Positions 54,235-61,689 of a DNA stretch of 64,000 nt are shown here, one piece after another. Each line of letters starts with the position of its first letter. Within the stretch, counting starts at the first letter, position 1. Origin of the DNA: Agromyces laixinhei (GTDB lineage: Bacteria; Actinomycetota; Actinomycetes; Actinomycetales; Microbacteriaceae); NCBI RefSeq assembly GCF_006337065.1, contig NZ_CP040872.1:682001-746000 (forward strand). The letters are read 5' to 3'. The notes below the pieces were generated by a model. The model worked only from the letters and a program-made list of their open reading frames with translations. It ran no database searches and had not been told where the DNA came from. Position numbers and translations under genes: made by a program.

Positions 54235-55118
54235 GCGGATGCCTCGTCGGCGGCCGGCCCCGAACCGCCCGTCGTGTCGCCGTGGCTTGCGCCGGCGGCA
54301 TCCGCAGCGCTCGTGCGCTCGCGGCGGATGACGGAGATGGAGCCCGAGACGCTGTTGGCGCCGAGGTCGAGCCAGGTGCCCGAGAGTTCGCCGGTGACGC
54401 GCTCGAAGCCCTTGCCGAGCATGCCCTTGATGGTCGTGTCGTCGATGAGCACCGTGCCGCCGACGGTGTTGATGCGGTAGCGGGCGCCCGACCCGGCGTC
54501 GAAACGCACCGTGAGGTCGCCCGCGACGGTGTTGGTGTCGACCCGGTCGGGCGTGCCGAACGCGTCGAGGATCATGTTGCCGGAGACCGTGTCGGCGTTG
54601 AACGAGCGCACGTCGCCCGTGGCGACGACATCGCCGGACACCGAGTGCGCGGTGATGCGGCCGGTGTGGTTGCCGGCCGAGACCTCGCCCGAGACGGTCG
54701 AGAGTTCGACGTCGCCCTCGTGATTGTCGAGCACGAGGTCGCCCGAGACGGTCGAGAGCTTCGCATCGGTCGCGAACCCCGAGACGAGGGTGTCGCCGGA
54801 GACCATGCCGAGCTTCATGACCACGTGGCGCGGCGCGAGGATGGAGACCTCGGCCTTCGCGTTGCCGGCCCAGCCCTTGAAGACGTCGATGAAGTTGTCC
54901 CACCGCAGTTGCGGGTGGTCGATGTCGAGCGAGTCGCCGTCGATCTCGATCTTCAGGTCTTTGCCGGTGACGTTCGAGACCTCGATGCGCGCGCCGGGCT
55001 CGTCGTGGGCGATCACGTCGACCTTGCCGCCGATGAGGCCGACCTTGAGCTTGCGGACCAGTTCGAGGTCGATGATCCGAGTCTCTCCGGGGTTGACGAC
55101 CCATTTCTCGATGGACAT
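54231..55118 (-). CDS. DUF4097-family beta-helix protein
   Basis: A 295-residue protein of short repeats of about 18 residues (TVSGDL, TVSGEV, SVSGDV, TVSGNM, TVAGDL), giving a right-handed beta-helix-like DUF4097/adhesin fold. The first 80 residues (MSIEKWVVNPGETRIIDLEL) form a separate lead-in. There is no signal peptide. These proteins are often paired with PadR or stress regulators, and their role is not known. AAGGAGG is 5 bases before the ATG. It is the first gene of the leftward PadR operon. Confidence 0.88.
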   Translation of the reverse strand: MSIEKWVVNPGETRIIDLELVRKLKVGLIGGKVDVIAHDEPGARIEVSNVTGKDLKIEIDGDSLDIDHPQLRWDNFIDVFKGWAGNAKAEVSILAPRHVVMKLGMVSGDTLVSGFATDAKLSTVSGDLVLDNHEGDVELSTVSGEVSAGNHTGRITAHSVSGDVVATGDVRSFNADTVSGNMILDAFGTPDRVDTNTVAGDLTVRFDAGSGARYRINTVGGTVLIDDTTIKGMLGKGFERVTGELSGTWLDLGANSVSGSISVIRRERTSAADAAGASHGDTTGGSGPAADEASA

Positions 55119-55133
55119 GCGATCCTCCTTCTG

Positions 55134-55149
55134 TCGCGATATATCGCGA
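55134..55149. promoter_or_regulatory. PadR operator palindrome 1
   Basis: TCGCGATATATCGCGA is a perfect 16-base palindrome 16 bases upstream of the DUF4097 ATG. AT-rich ATAT centres are rare in this GC-rich sequence, so it is very likely a protein-binding site. Confidence 0.8.
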
Positions 55150-55163
55150 GTGCGTGGAAGACA

Positions 55164-55173
55164 CGATATATCG
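55164..55173. promoter_or_regulatory. PadR operator palindrome 2
   Basis: CGATATATCG, with partly matched flanks (CACGATATATCGCG), is a second copy of the first palindrome's core. The two cores are 27 bases apart, close to two to three helix turns, fitting two repressor dimers on one promoter. Confidence 0.75.
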
Positions 55174-55199
55174 CGTTCTCTCGGAGCGCAAGTTCGGCC

Positions 55200-55230
55200 T
55201 TGACATTGACGCCGCGTCAACCTTTACCGT
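55200..55230 (+). promoter_or_regulatory. MerR-type promoter with 19-base spacer
   Basis: TTGACA (55200-55205) is followed by a 19-base spacer and TACCGT (55225-55230). The spacer opens with the perfect palindrome TTGACGC-C-GCGTCAA (55206-55220). MerR-family activators bind between elements spaced 19-20 bases and untwist DNA. This is the autoregulatory promoter layout of that family. Confidence 0.78.
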
Positions 55231-55275
55231 GGCATGAGTGGGGCAGAACGCTCCCGATCACGAGAGGAGTACGCC

Positions 55276-56034
55276 GTGGACTGGTCGATCCAGGAGATCG
55301 CGAAGCTCGCCGGCACGACGAGCCGCACCCTGCGTCACTACGACGACATCGGGCTGCTCGCGCCGACGCGCATCGGCTCGAACGGGTATCGCCACTACGA
55401 CGACGACGCGCTCGTGCGGCTGCAGCGCATCCTGTTGCTGCGGGAGCTCGGCCTCGGCCTCTCCGCGATCGGCGAGGTGCTGAGCCGAGAGGCGAGCGCG
55501 CCCCATGCGCTCCGCAGCCACCTCGAGTGGCTGCGGGGCGAGCAGGAGCGACTGGCGCGACAGATCGCGTCGGTCGTCAGCACCATCGGAGCATTGGAGG
55601 GAGGTGAACAACTGATGGCAGAGAACATGTTCGACGGATTCGACCACACCCAGTACAAGGAGGAGGTCGAAGAGCGGTGGGGCGCAGACGCGTATGCGAA
55701 GAGCGACGCATGGTGGCGCTCGCTGAACTCCGACGAGAAGGCTGCGTGGCAGCAGCGCGTGACGCAGCTGAGTCGCGACTGGATCTCGGCGTCCGAGCGG
55801 GGCATCGACCCCGAGGGCGACGAGGCTCAGGCGCTCGCGCAGCGGCAGTTCGAGTGGCTCCGCGGCGTGCCCGGCACTCCGGGCGGCGGAGCCGGCGGAC
55901 CGACGAAGGAGTACTTCCTCGGCCTCGCCGAGATGTACGTGGCCGATGAGCGCTTCGGCGCGAACTACGGCGGCCGGGCGGGCGCCGAGTTCGTGCGTGA
56001 CGCGATGACGGCCTACGCCGAGCGCGAGCTGTAG
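55276..56034 (+). CDS. TipA-like MerR activator with TipAS domain
   Basis: A 252-residue protein: MerR winged helix (WSIQEIAKLAGTTSRTLRHYDDIGLL) at the N-terminus, a coiled coil at about 70-105, and a TipAS-type ligand domain from about residue 114 (FDHTQYKEEVEERWG... to ...MYVADERFGANYGGRAGAEF). The GTG at 55276 follows GAGAGGAG. In Streptomyces the related protein binds thiopeptides covalently through a cysteine; this one has no cysteine anywhere, so any ligand would be held another way. An internal start could give the ligand domain alone. Its own promoter has the 19-base spacer, which supports autoactivation. Confidence 0.9.
   Translation: MDWSIQEIAKLAGTTSRTLRHYDDIGLLAPTRIGSNGYRHYDDDALVRLQRILLLRELGLGLSAIGEVLSREASAPHALRSHLEWLRGEQERLARQIASVVSTIGALEGGEQLMAENMFDGFDHTQYKEEVEERWGADAYAKSDAWWRSLNSDEKAAWQQRVTQLSRDWISASERGIDPEGDEAQALAQRQFEWLRGVPGTPGGGAGGPTKEYFLGLAEMYVADERFGANYGGRAGAEFVRDAMTAYAEREL
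55596..55617 (+). promoter_or_regulatory. internal ribosome-binding site and ATG (TipAS start)
   Basis: GGAGGGAGG (55596-55604) lies 10 bases before an in-frame ATG (55615-55617) at residue 114 of the TipA-like protein. The product would be 139 residues, close to the 144-residue TipAS made from tipA in Streptomyces lividans. Confidence 0.65.
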
Positions 56035-56768
56035 CCGCGCGCGTCGGAGGAAGCGGGTTCGGTCGGAGGCAACGGACCCGTTGCCTCCGACGCGATGCGT
56101 TGCCTCCGACGTGGCGCCGGAGCGGCCGGGGTGCGACGGATCGCGAACATCGGGATCGTGTATCCGCACAGCGGGCCGATGAAGAGCGCGAACGCGACCG
56201 TGCCGATGCCGACATTGCCGCCGAGCATCCAGCCGACCGCGAGCACCACGAGCTCGATGCCGGTGCGCACGATCCAGATCTTCCAGCCGGTGACGCGGTG
56301 GAGGCCGGTCATGAGGCCGTCGCGCGGGCCGGGGCCGAAGTGCGCCCCGATGTAGAGGCCCGTGGCGATGGCGAGCACGATGATGCCCGCGGGCAGGAGC
56401 AGCGCACGAACCCAGAGGTCGAGGCCGGCCGGGATGAGCCAGAGCCCGACGTCGGCGGCCGGGCCGACGAGCAGCGCGTTCATGACGGTGCCGAGACCGA
56501 GGCGCTGGCGGATCGGGATCCACAGCAGCAGCACGACACCGCTCGTGATGACGGTGATGAGGCCGAATCCGAGGCCGGTCTGCTTCGCGATGCCCTGGGT
56601 CAGCACGTCCCACGGGGCGACGCCGAGTTCGCCGCGCACGATGAGCGCGATGCCGAGGCCGTAGAGGAACAGGCCGACGAAGAGCTGCACGAAGCGGCGT
56701 GCCAGCACGGGCGCCGGGTCGGCGGAGCGGAAGCGGGGCAAGCGGCGCATGATGCCATCCAATTCCAT
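56013..56768 (-). CDS. YczE-family membrane protein
   Basis: A 251-residue protein with about five helices: RRFVQLFVGLFLYGLGIALIVRGELGVAPWDVLTQGI at the start, typical of YczE/YitT-like proteins, then GLGFGLITVITSGVVLLLWIP and the later IGAHFGPGPRDGLMTGL. The last about 35 residues are unconserved and overlap a convergent terminator hairpin. It is divergent from a MocR-type regulator, the known YczR-YczE arrangement. The transported compound is not known. Confidence 0.88.
   Translation of the reverse strand: MELDGIMRRLPRFRSADPAPVLARRFVQLFVGLFLYGLGIALIVRGELGVAPWDVLTQGIAKQTGLGFGLITVITSGVVLLLWIPIRQRLGLGTVMNALLVGPAADVGLWLIPAGLDLWVRALLLPAGIIVLAIATGLYIGAHFGPGPRDGLMTGLHRVTGWKIWIVRTGIELVVLAVGWMLGGNVGIGTVAFALFIGPLCGYTIPMFAIRRTPAAPAPRRRQRIASEATGPLPPTEPASSDARGYSSRSA
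56062..56091 (+). terminator. terminator of the TipA-like gene, inside the yczE 3' end
   Basis: GTCGGAGGCAACGG and CCGTTGCCTCCGAC form a near-perfect 14-base hairpin 27 bases after the TipA-like stop, inside the yczE tail codons. A further copy of CGTTGCCTCCGACG is at 56098-56111. Confidence 0.7.
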
Positions 56769-56769
56769 G

Positions 56770-56794
56770 ATTGGCCTGTTCGCAAAGTACCAAT
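56770..56794. promoter_or_regulatory. inverted repeat between yczE and yczR
   Basis: ATTGG (56770-56774) and CCAAT (56790-56794) are arms of an inverted repeat across a 15-base gap in the 44-base divergent interval. A TAAAGT -10-like box for the regulator lies at 56800-56805. MocR-type regulators bind repeated half-sites in such intervals. Confidence 0.5.
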
Positions 56795-56812
56795 TCGTCT
56801 AAAGTGGCCCGC

Positions 56813-58255
56813 ATGGTGGACTCCACACTGCACGCCCGAGCGCTCGGGAACCTGCTCGGCGACTGGCGCGGCGGCGCCGGCAGTGCGTACCAGGCGCTCG
56901 CCGAGCGCATCCGGCTGCTCATCGTCGACGGGCGCATCGCCGTCGACACGAGAGTTCCCGCCGAACGCGACCTCGCAGAGCGCCTCGGCCTCAGCCGCAC
57001 CACCGTGACGGCGGCGTATCGCCACCTGCGCGAGCAGGGACTGCTGCACAGCGTGCGCGGATCGGGCAGCGTCGCTCGCCTGCCGGGGGCGCCAGCCATG
57101 CTCCCTGCTCCCCTCGAGACCGAGTACATCGACTTCTCGAAGGCGTCGCCGCCCGCGCTCCCCTGGCTGCCCGATGTCGCCCGCCTGGCGGCCGACGACC
57201 TCGCCGGGTACCTGGCTGATCCCGGCTACGACCCCATCGGCACCCCGGTGCTGCGCGCGGCGATCGCCGACCGCTACGCGGCCCGCGGCCTGCCGACCTC
57301 GCCCGACCAGATCATGGTCACCATCGGCGCGCAGCACGCGATCGCGCTGCTCTCCCGCGCACTCGTCGGCCGCGGCGACCGCGCCCTCATCGAGGTGCCG
57401 ACCTACCCGCACGCCTACGAGGCGTTCCGCGCTGCGGGCGCCAGGCTCGTTCCGGTGCCGGTCGCGCCGCACGGCCCAGGCATCGACGAACGCGAAGAGA
57501 CGGCGGCGCTGGTGCAGGCGATCCGACACTCGAATCCCGTCGCTGCGTACCTCATGCCCGACTTCCAGAATCCGACCGGGCGCACGATGAGCCGCGAGTC
57601 GAGGGCGCAGGTGCTCGACGCGGCCGCTCGCCAGGGCACGGTCGTGATCGCCGACGAGACCACCGCCGAGCTCGACATCGATCGGGCGGGCCGCTTCCCG
57701 CCGATGGCGGCCGACGGCCGAGCGGTGCTCATCGGCTCGGTCGGCAAGACGGTGTGGGGCGGCATCCGGGTGGGGTGGATCCGTGCCGAGCGCCCGCTCA
57801 TCAGACGGCTGCTCGCCGTGCGCGCCCCGGGCGACCTCGGCACGCCGATCCTCGAGCAGCTCATGGTCGCGCGACTCCTCGGTCGCATGGACGAAATCCT
57901 CGCGCTGCGCCGCGAGCAGCTGCGCGAGGGCCGCGGCCGGCTGGAAGCGCTCCTTGCGCGCGCCTTCCCGTCGTGGGAGGTGCCGCACATCGACGGGGGC
58001 ATCGTGACGTGGGTCGGTCTCGGCTCGCCCGTCAGTTCGCAGCTTGCGCTCGGCGCACGCCGCGAGGGCCTCATCGTGGCAGCGGGCCCCCGCTTCGGCG
58101 TCGATGGCGCGTTCGAGCGGTTCCTGCGGCTTCCGATCTGCTATCCACCCGAGGTGACGGATGCCGCGGTGGCGGCGCTCGCCCGCACGTGGCGGTCGCT
58201 GGCGCACTCCCCGGTGGCCGAACCCGAGCCGGAGCTGCTCGCGTCAGTGGTGTGA
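56813..58255 (+). CDS. MocR-type regulator (YczR group)
   Basis: A 480-residue fusion of a GntR winged helix (residues about 22-90: AYQALAERIRLLIVDGRIAV, LAERLGLSRTTVTAAYRHLREQGLL) and an aminotransferase-like domain. The PLP-type region runs through IGTPVLRAAIADRYAARGLP, the pocket VAAYLMPDFQNPTG and the Lys in IGSVGKTVWGGIRVGW. MocR proteins sense PLP or an amino-acid adduct. Its divergent partner is a YczE-like membrane protein, so the pair fits the known YczR-YczE subgroup. Confidence 0.92.
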   Translation: MVDSTLHARALGNLLGDWRGGAGSAYQALAERIRLLIVDGRIAVDTRVPAERDLAERLGLSRTTVTAAYRHLREQGLLHSVRGSGSVARLPGAPAMLPAPLETEYIDFSKASPPALPWLPDVARLAADDLAGYLADPGYDPIGTPVLRAAIADRYAARGLPTSPDQIMVTIGAQHAIALLSRALVGRGDRALIEVPTYPHAYEAFRAAGARLVPVPVAPHGPGIDEREETAALVQAIRHSNPVAAYLMPDFQNPTGRTMSRESRAQVLDAAARQGTVVIADETTAELDIDRAGRFPPMAADGRAVLIGSVGKTVWGGIRVGWIRAERPLIRRLLAVRAPGDLGTPILEQLMVARLLGRMDEILALRREQLREGRGRLEALLARAFPSWEVPHIDGGIVTWVGLGSPVSSQLALGARREGLIVAAGPRFGVDGAFERFLRLPICYPPEVTDAAVAALARTWRSLAHSPVAEPEPELLASVV

Positions 58256-58312
58256 TTCGGGGTCTGACGGGACGTGCTCGCTCGCGTCGACTACACCGCC
58301 CGCGTCGCGGCG

Positions 58313-59283
58313 TCAGCGGACGCGCGACGACAACTCGTGCATGGCTTCGAGGTAGGCCTTCGGCCGCTCGAAGTGAACGAGGTGGCCCGAGCTGACGGTG
58401 ACGATCCGGGGCGATCCGAGCAGCTCTGCGGCTCGGGCCGCATCCTGCCCGTCCATCGCGGCCATGAGGGTGCCGTCGTCGGAGTAGTACGTGTCGTGGT
58501 GGTCGAACCACCAGGTCGTGTGCATCAGCGTCGTCGGAGCTTCGACCGCGGCCAGCGCCGCGGCGGTATCGAAGCCGTCGTACCAGGTCCCGTCGTCCCA
58601 GGCGACGCCGAATGCCGGGTCGAAGTCCATGAGTCCTTCGAAGAAGACGTTGATGAGGGGTGGGAGGAAGACGATCCGCAGGGATTCACCAGGATGCTTG
58701 TCGATCCACCTGAGCGAGTACCGCGTGAGCCATGGGGCGAGTCGCCCGAAGAACGAGAAGTAGTCGCCGTTCGCGATGTAGTAGCGCTGGAAACCCCCGT
58801 CGGGGCGTTCGCGCAGGTACTCGGCGGCCAGTCGTGGCAGCACCCCGCCGAACGTCTTCTCGGCACGAGGCAGGATCGAGGAGACAGCGGCGGATCCTCG
58901 AGGAGCAATCCGCGAACGAGGTCGGGGCGGTTGGCGGCGATCCACACGGCGAGCACGCCGCCCGACGAATGTCCGGACACGATCGCGGGCTCGCCGACCA
59001 CCGTTTCGATGAACTCCGCCAGCAGCCGGCCGATGTGCTCGTTGGTGTACAGGCCGGACGCGAGGCGGTCGGACCCGCCGTGCCCGTAGATGTCCGGTGC
59101 ATAGACATGGTGGGTCCGGGCGAGCGTCGGAAGCACCTTCTCGTAGTCACGCCATTGCGAGGCCTGACCATGCAGCACGACGAGCGGCGGTCCGTTGGCC
59201 GGGCCCTCGCCGTACGACGTGACATGCCCGTCGATGCGGGTGCGGCGTTGCGCGATGCCGTGCACTTCGTTCCGTTCGGCCAT
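58313..59283 (-). pseudogene. alpha/beta hydrolase, frameshifted
   Basis: Two frames on the left strand make one alpha/beta hydrolase of about 322 residues. The first frame has LVVLHGQASQWRDYEKVLP, YAPDIYGHGGSD and the nucleophile elbow IVSGHSSGGVLAVW, then DPPL. The second resumes with SSILPRAEKTFGGVL and ends with the VTVSSGHLVHFERP His region. A single base is missing around 58880-58890. GGAGGACGA precedes the ATG at 59283. It may be a real broken gene or a sequencing indel. The substrate is unknown. Confidence 0.82.
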
Positions 59284-59300
59284 TCGTCCTCCGGGGAGCG

Positions 59301-59681
59301 TCACTTCGGGGTGCCGCCGGTGCGGGTGCCCGGCCCGACGGTTTCAGACGCTTCGCGAATGAGCGCTCGGATCGCGTCGTCGAACTGTTCGGGATGCCGC
59401 AGGCTGTACCGGTGCATGGTCACCCGTTTCGAAGTGGCGAACGAGGTGCGAGGCTTCGGGTCGGTGACCTCGCGCAGCAGCTCGATACCGAGTTCGAGGT
59501 AGTGGCTCTTGATGTAGCCCGACGCGAACACCCGCGCTCCGGCGTACGCGACCTCGGATGTGTGGACGCGTTCCTCCACGTCGGGCAATCCGCGACAGAA
59601 GCGACGGAACGCGGTGATCATCGCGAGATCGTCGTCGTCGAGATCGCCGGTGAGTTCGTGCCAGCTCGCCTCAGCCATCAC
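59301..59681 (-). CDS. small conserved protein (DUF1801-like)
   Basis: A 126-residue protein with DLAMITAFRRFCRGLPDVEERVHTSEVAYAGARVFASGYIKSHYLELGIEL (two conserved blocks, HTSEVAYA and SGYIKSHYLELGI), which resembles DUF1801/DUF5655-type small proteins, but the match is weak. It ends 17 bases before the hydrolase start, so it probably shares its transcript. Function unknown. Confidence 0.75.
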   Translation of the reverse strand: MMAEASWHELTGDLDDDDLAMITAFRRFCRGLPDVEERVHTSEVAYAGARVFASGYIKSHYLELGIELLREVTDPKPRTSFATSKRVTMHRYSLRHPEQFDDAIRALIREASETVGPGTRTGGTPK

Positions 59682-59790
59682 TCCACGCTACGGCACAGCC
59701 CAGCGTCTGGATTCGCACCGACGCCGCAAGATCAACTGACGTTGCCAGGACCCGGGTGCGGCGCGGAGTGGGTTCGGATGAGGGCCAGTT

Positions 59791-60300
59791 TCACGCTGGC
59801 GTTGCTCGCCCGATCGCGTCATCGAGGAGTCGGCACATTGCCGGTGCGTGCAGATGCTCGGCTTCGGTCCATCGCGCTCGCGCGTCGTCGGTGTCGTGCT
59901 GGATGAAGCTGGCGAAGAGCAGTGCATCCGGCCGGCATTGGATGAGTAGTTCGGCCTGCAGTCCGTTGTCGGAGGCTGTGCCGAGCAGGGCATGGTCGGG
60001 GGCGCTGCGCCTGATCGGCCAGCCGAGCACATGTCGGTCGGAGTGCGCCGGCTCGAGCTGAAGGCCGAATCGTGCAGTCCATTGTTGGGTGAGTGTGCGC
60101 CGGATCTCTGCCGGGGCGTCCTCGAGAGCGGCCCGGGCCCACTGTTCGGCGGTCCGTTGCAAGGCTGAGTCGGGCCGTGTGTCGGTGTCGACGAGAACGG
60201 CGTTCTGGTAGTCGATCCGGGAAAGCGTGCTCAGTGCACGCACCTCCGGTGGGACCTGGATCTCGTGCGCCATGTGAGGGGTTCGGGAGGTGTCTGGCAT
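59791..60300 (-). CDS. hypothetical protein divergent from TetR
   Basis: A soluble 169-residue protein with no signal peptide or known motif. QWTARFGLQLEPAHSDRHVLGWPIRRS and LLIQCRPDALLFASFIQHDTD give a mixed alpha/beta pattern, with a His/Arg-rich centre. It is divergent from a TetR gene, and the palindromes in the interval would control it. It is probably the TetR target; no function can be assigned. Confidence 0.75.
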   Translation of the reverse strand: MPDTSRTPHMAHEIQVPPEVRALSTLSRIDYQNAVLVDTDTRPDSALQRTAEQWARAALEDAPAEIRRTLTQQWTARFGLQLEPAHSDRHVLGWPIRRSAPDHALLGTASDNGLQAELLIQCRPDALLFASFIQHDTDDARARWTEAEHLHAPAMCRLLDDAIGRATPA

Positions 60301-60367
60301 CGGTGCTCCTCATCTGCGATAGGCGAGTGGAGTCGTACGGCTTCGGGATGTGCTGCCGCCCAACTCC

Positions 60368-60383
60368 TATACGGCTTCGTATA
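60368..60383. promoter_or_regulatory. TetR operator 1
   Basis: TATACGGCTTCGTATA is an inverted repeat with 6-base arms (TATACG/CGTATA) and GCTT in the middle. A partial copy (TACGGCTTCG) is at 60336-60345. A TATAAA box at 60380-60385 overlaps its right arm. Confidence 0.75.
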
Positions 60384-60403
60384 AATGGACGGTACCACAA
60401 CAA

Positions 60404-60419
60404 TGTACGGTGTCGTATA
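60404..60419. promoter_or_regulatory. TetR operator 2
   Basis: TGTACGGTGTCGTATA is a second, less perfect copy 36 bases from the first. TATAGA (60416-60421), a -10-like element for the TetR gene, overlaps its right arm, so repressor binding would turn off both divergent genes. Confidence 0.68.
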
Positions 60420-60443
60420 GATGAGTCCGAACGGAGGCAGGTC

Positions 60444-60992
60444 ATGGCTGTGGTACGGACGCCTCGCGCCCGCTGGATCGAGGAGGGACTGCGGGCCCTG
60501 TCCCAGGGAGGGCCGGCCGCAGTCCGGATCGAGTCGCTGGCCAAGAGGCTCGGTGTGAGCAAGGGCGGCTTCTACGGGCACTTCGATGACCGTTCAGCGT
60601 TGCTGGAGGAGATGCTCGACGTCTGGGAGCACAGAAGCACTGCCGAAGTGATCGAGGGTGTGGAGCGAAAAGGCGGCGACGCCATGACCAAGGGGCGGCG
60701 CGCGGCCGCGCTCACGTTCAGCGATGAACTGCTGACGATCGACCTCGCGGTCCGCGACTGGGCCCGCCACGAGCGGCCGGTCGCCGACCGTCTGCGCCGC
60801 GTCGACGAACGGCGGATGGATTACCTGCGCTCGCTGCTGGCCGAATCATGCACCGACGAAGGCGAGGTCGAAGCCCGCTGCCTCATCGCCTTCTCGGTCG
60901 CCATCGGCAACCGCCTCATCGACGTCGACCATGGCGCGCGCAGCCGCGCCGAAGTGCTGGACTCGATCTCTGGATGGCTCTTCACTCCCTAG
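60444..60992 (+). CDS. TetR-family regulator
   Basis: A 182-residue regulator: helix-turn-helix AVRIESLAKRLGVSKGGFYGHFDDRSALLEEMLDVW and a helical ligand domain with two Cys. The ATG at 60444 follows GGAGGCAGGTC. It overlaps the next TetR gene at its 3' end (convergent, 11 bases). Its operators lie in the interval to the divergent unknown gene. Confidence 0.92.
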   Translation: MAVVRTPRARWIEEGLRALSQGGPAAVRIESLAKRLGVSKGGFYGHFDDRSALLEEMLDVWEHRSTAEVIEGVERKGGDAMTKGRRAAALTFSDELLTIDLAVRDWARHERPVADRLRRVDERRMDYLRSLLAESCTDEGEVEARCLIAFSVAIGNRLIDVDHGARSRAEVLDSISGWLFTP

Positions 60993-61590
60993 CGCGGCTT
61001 CCGGGGCGTCGGGGGAATCCCACCGCCTCGAGGACCGCTTCAACATAGTCCCTCGGGTCGGTGCCGGAGGCGAGGTCGCCCCACAGCAGCAGCCGCTGGA
61101 TCAGGGCACCAGCGAGCAGATCCTGCATGAGATCGGGATCACGGGTGGGTTCGATCTGGCCTCGAGCTTGGGCTTCTCGGATCTTTGCGGAGAACGCCTC
61201 GCGTCTGGGAACGATCATCTCCGCGAGGTAGGTGTGGGTGATGGCCTCGCCGTCAGGGCCGAGCGCTACCAGGTGACGGAGCAGATTCCGGGCGAACGCA
61301 TCGTCCAATGCGGCGGCAGCGCGGTCGACGAAGATGTCGAGGATCGCGTCCAGCGTGCGGTCGGTCCAATCCTCCAGGCCCGACTCCGCAGCGGCACGAA
61401 AGGCGCGAAGCGAGGCGGCGACGAGCGCCTCCCGCGTGTCCCACCGGCGGTAGATCGCGGTGCGGCTGACGCCCGCTTGACGTGCGACCGCGTCGAAGCT
61501 CACGGCCGACAGGCCACCTCTGGCGAACAGCATCAGCGCGGCACTCTCCAATCGGCGATCGACGTCAGTGCTGCGCGGTCGGCCGGTCAT
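60982..61590 (-). CDS. TetR-family regulator of the adjacent SDR
   Basis: A 202-residue regulator with SFDAVARQAGVSRTAIYRRWDTREALVAASLRAF (the helix-turn-helix) and an AcrR-like C-terminal domain with GALIQRLLLWG. It is divergent from an SDR gene, and a near-perfect 28-base palindrome lies between them. It probably represses both. Confidence 0.92.
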   Translation of the reverse strand: MTGRPRSTDVDRRLESAALMLFARGGLSAVSFDAVARQAGVSRTAIYRRWDTREALVAASLRAFRAAAESGLEDWTDRTLDAILDIFVDRAAAALDDAFARNLLRHLVALGPDGEAITHTYLAEMIVPRREAFSAKIREAQARGQIEPTRDPDLMQDLLAGALIQRLLLWGDLASGTDPRDYVEAVLEAVGFPRRPGSRARE

Positions 61591-61616
61591 GCAGACATCT
61601 TCGCATGCCTCCTTGC

Positions 61617-61644
61617 TATTACGCTACATGTGTGTAGCGTAATA
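61617..61644. promoter_or_regulatory. 28-base TetR operator palindrome
   Basis: TATTACGCTAC (61617-61627), six bases ATGTGT, then GTAGCGTAATA (61634-61644): perfect 11-base arms. It lies 26 bases upstream of the leftward TetR ATG and 45 bases before the SDR ATG, the classic place for a shared operator. Confidence 0.88.
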
Positions 61645-61689
61645 GTGGATCGGGAGAAGCCGATCACCCTCGACGAAAGGAGAACACTG

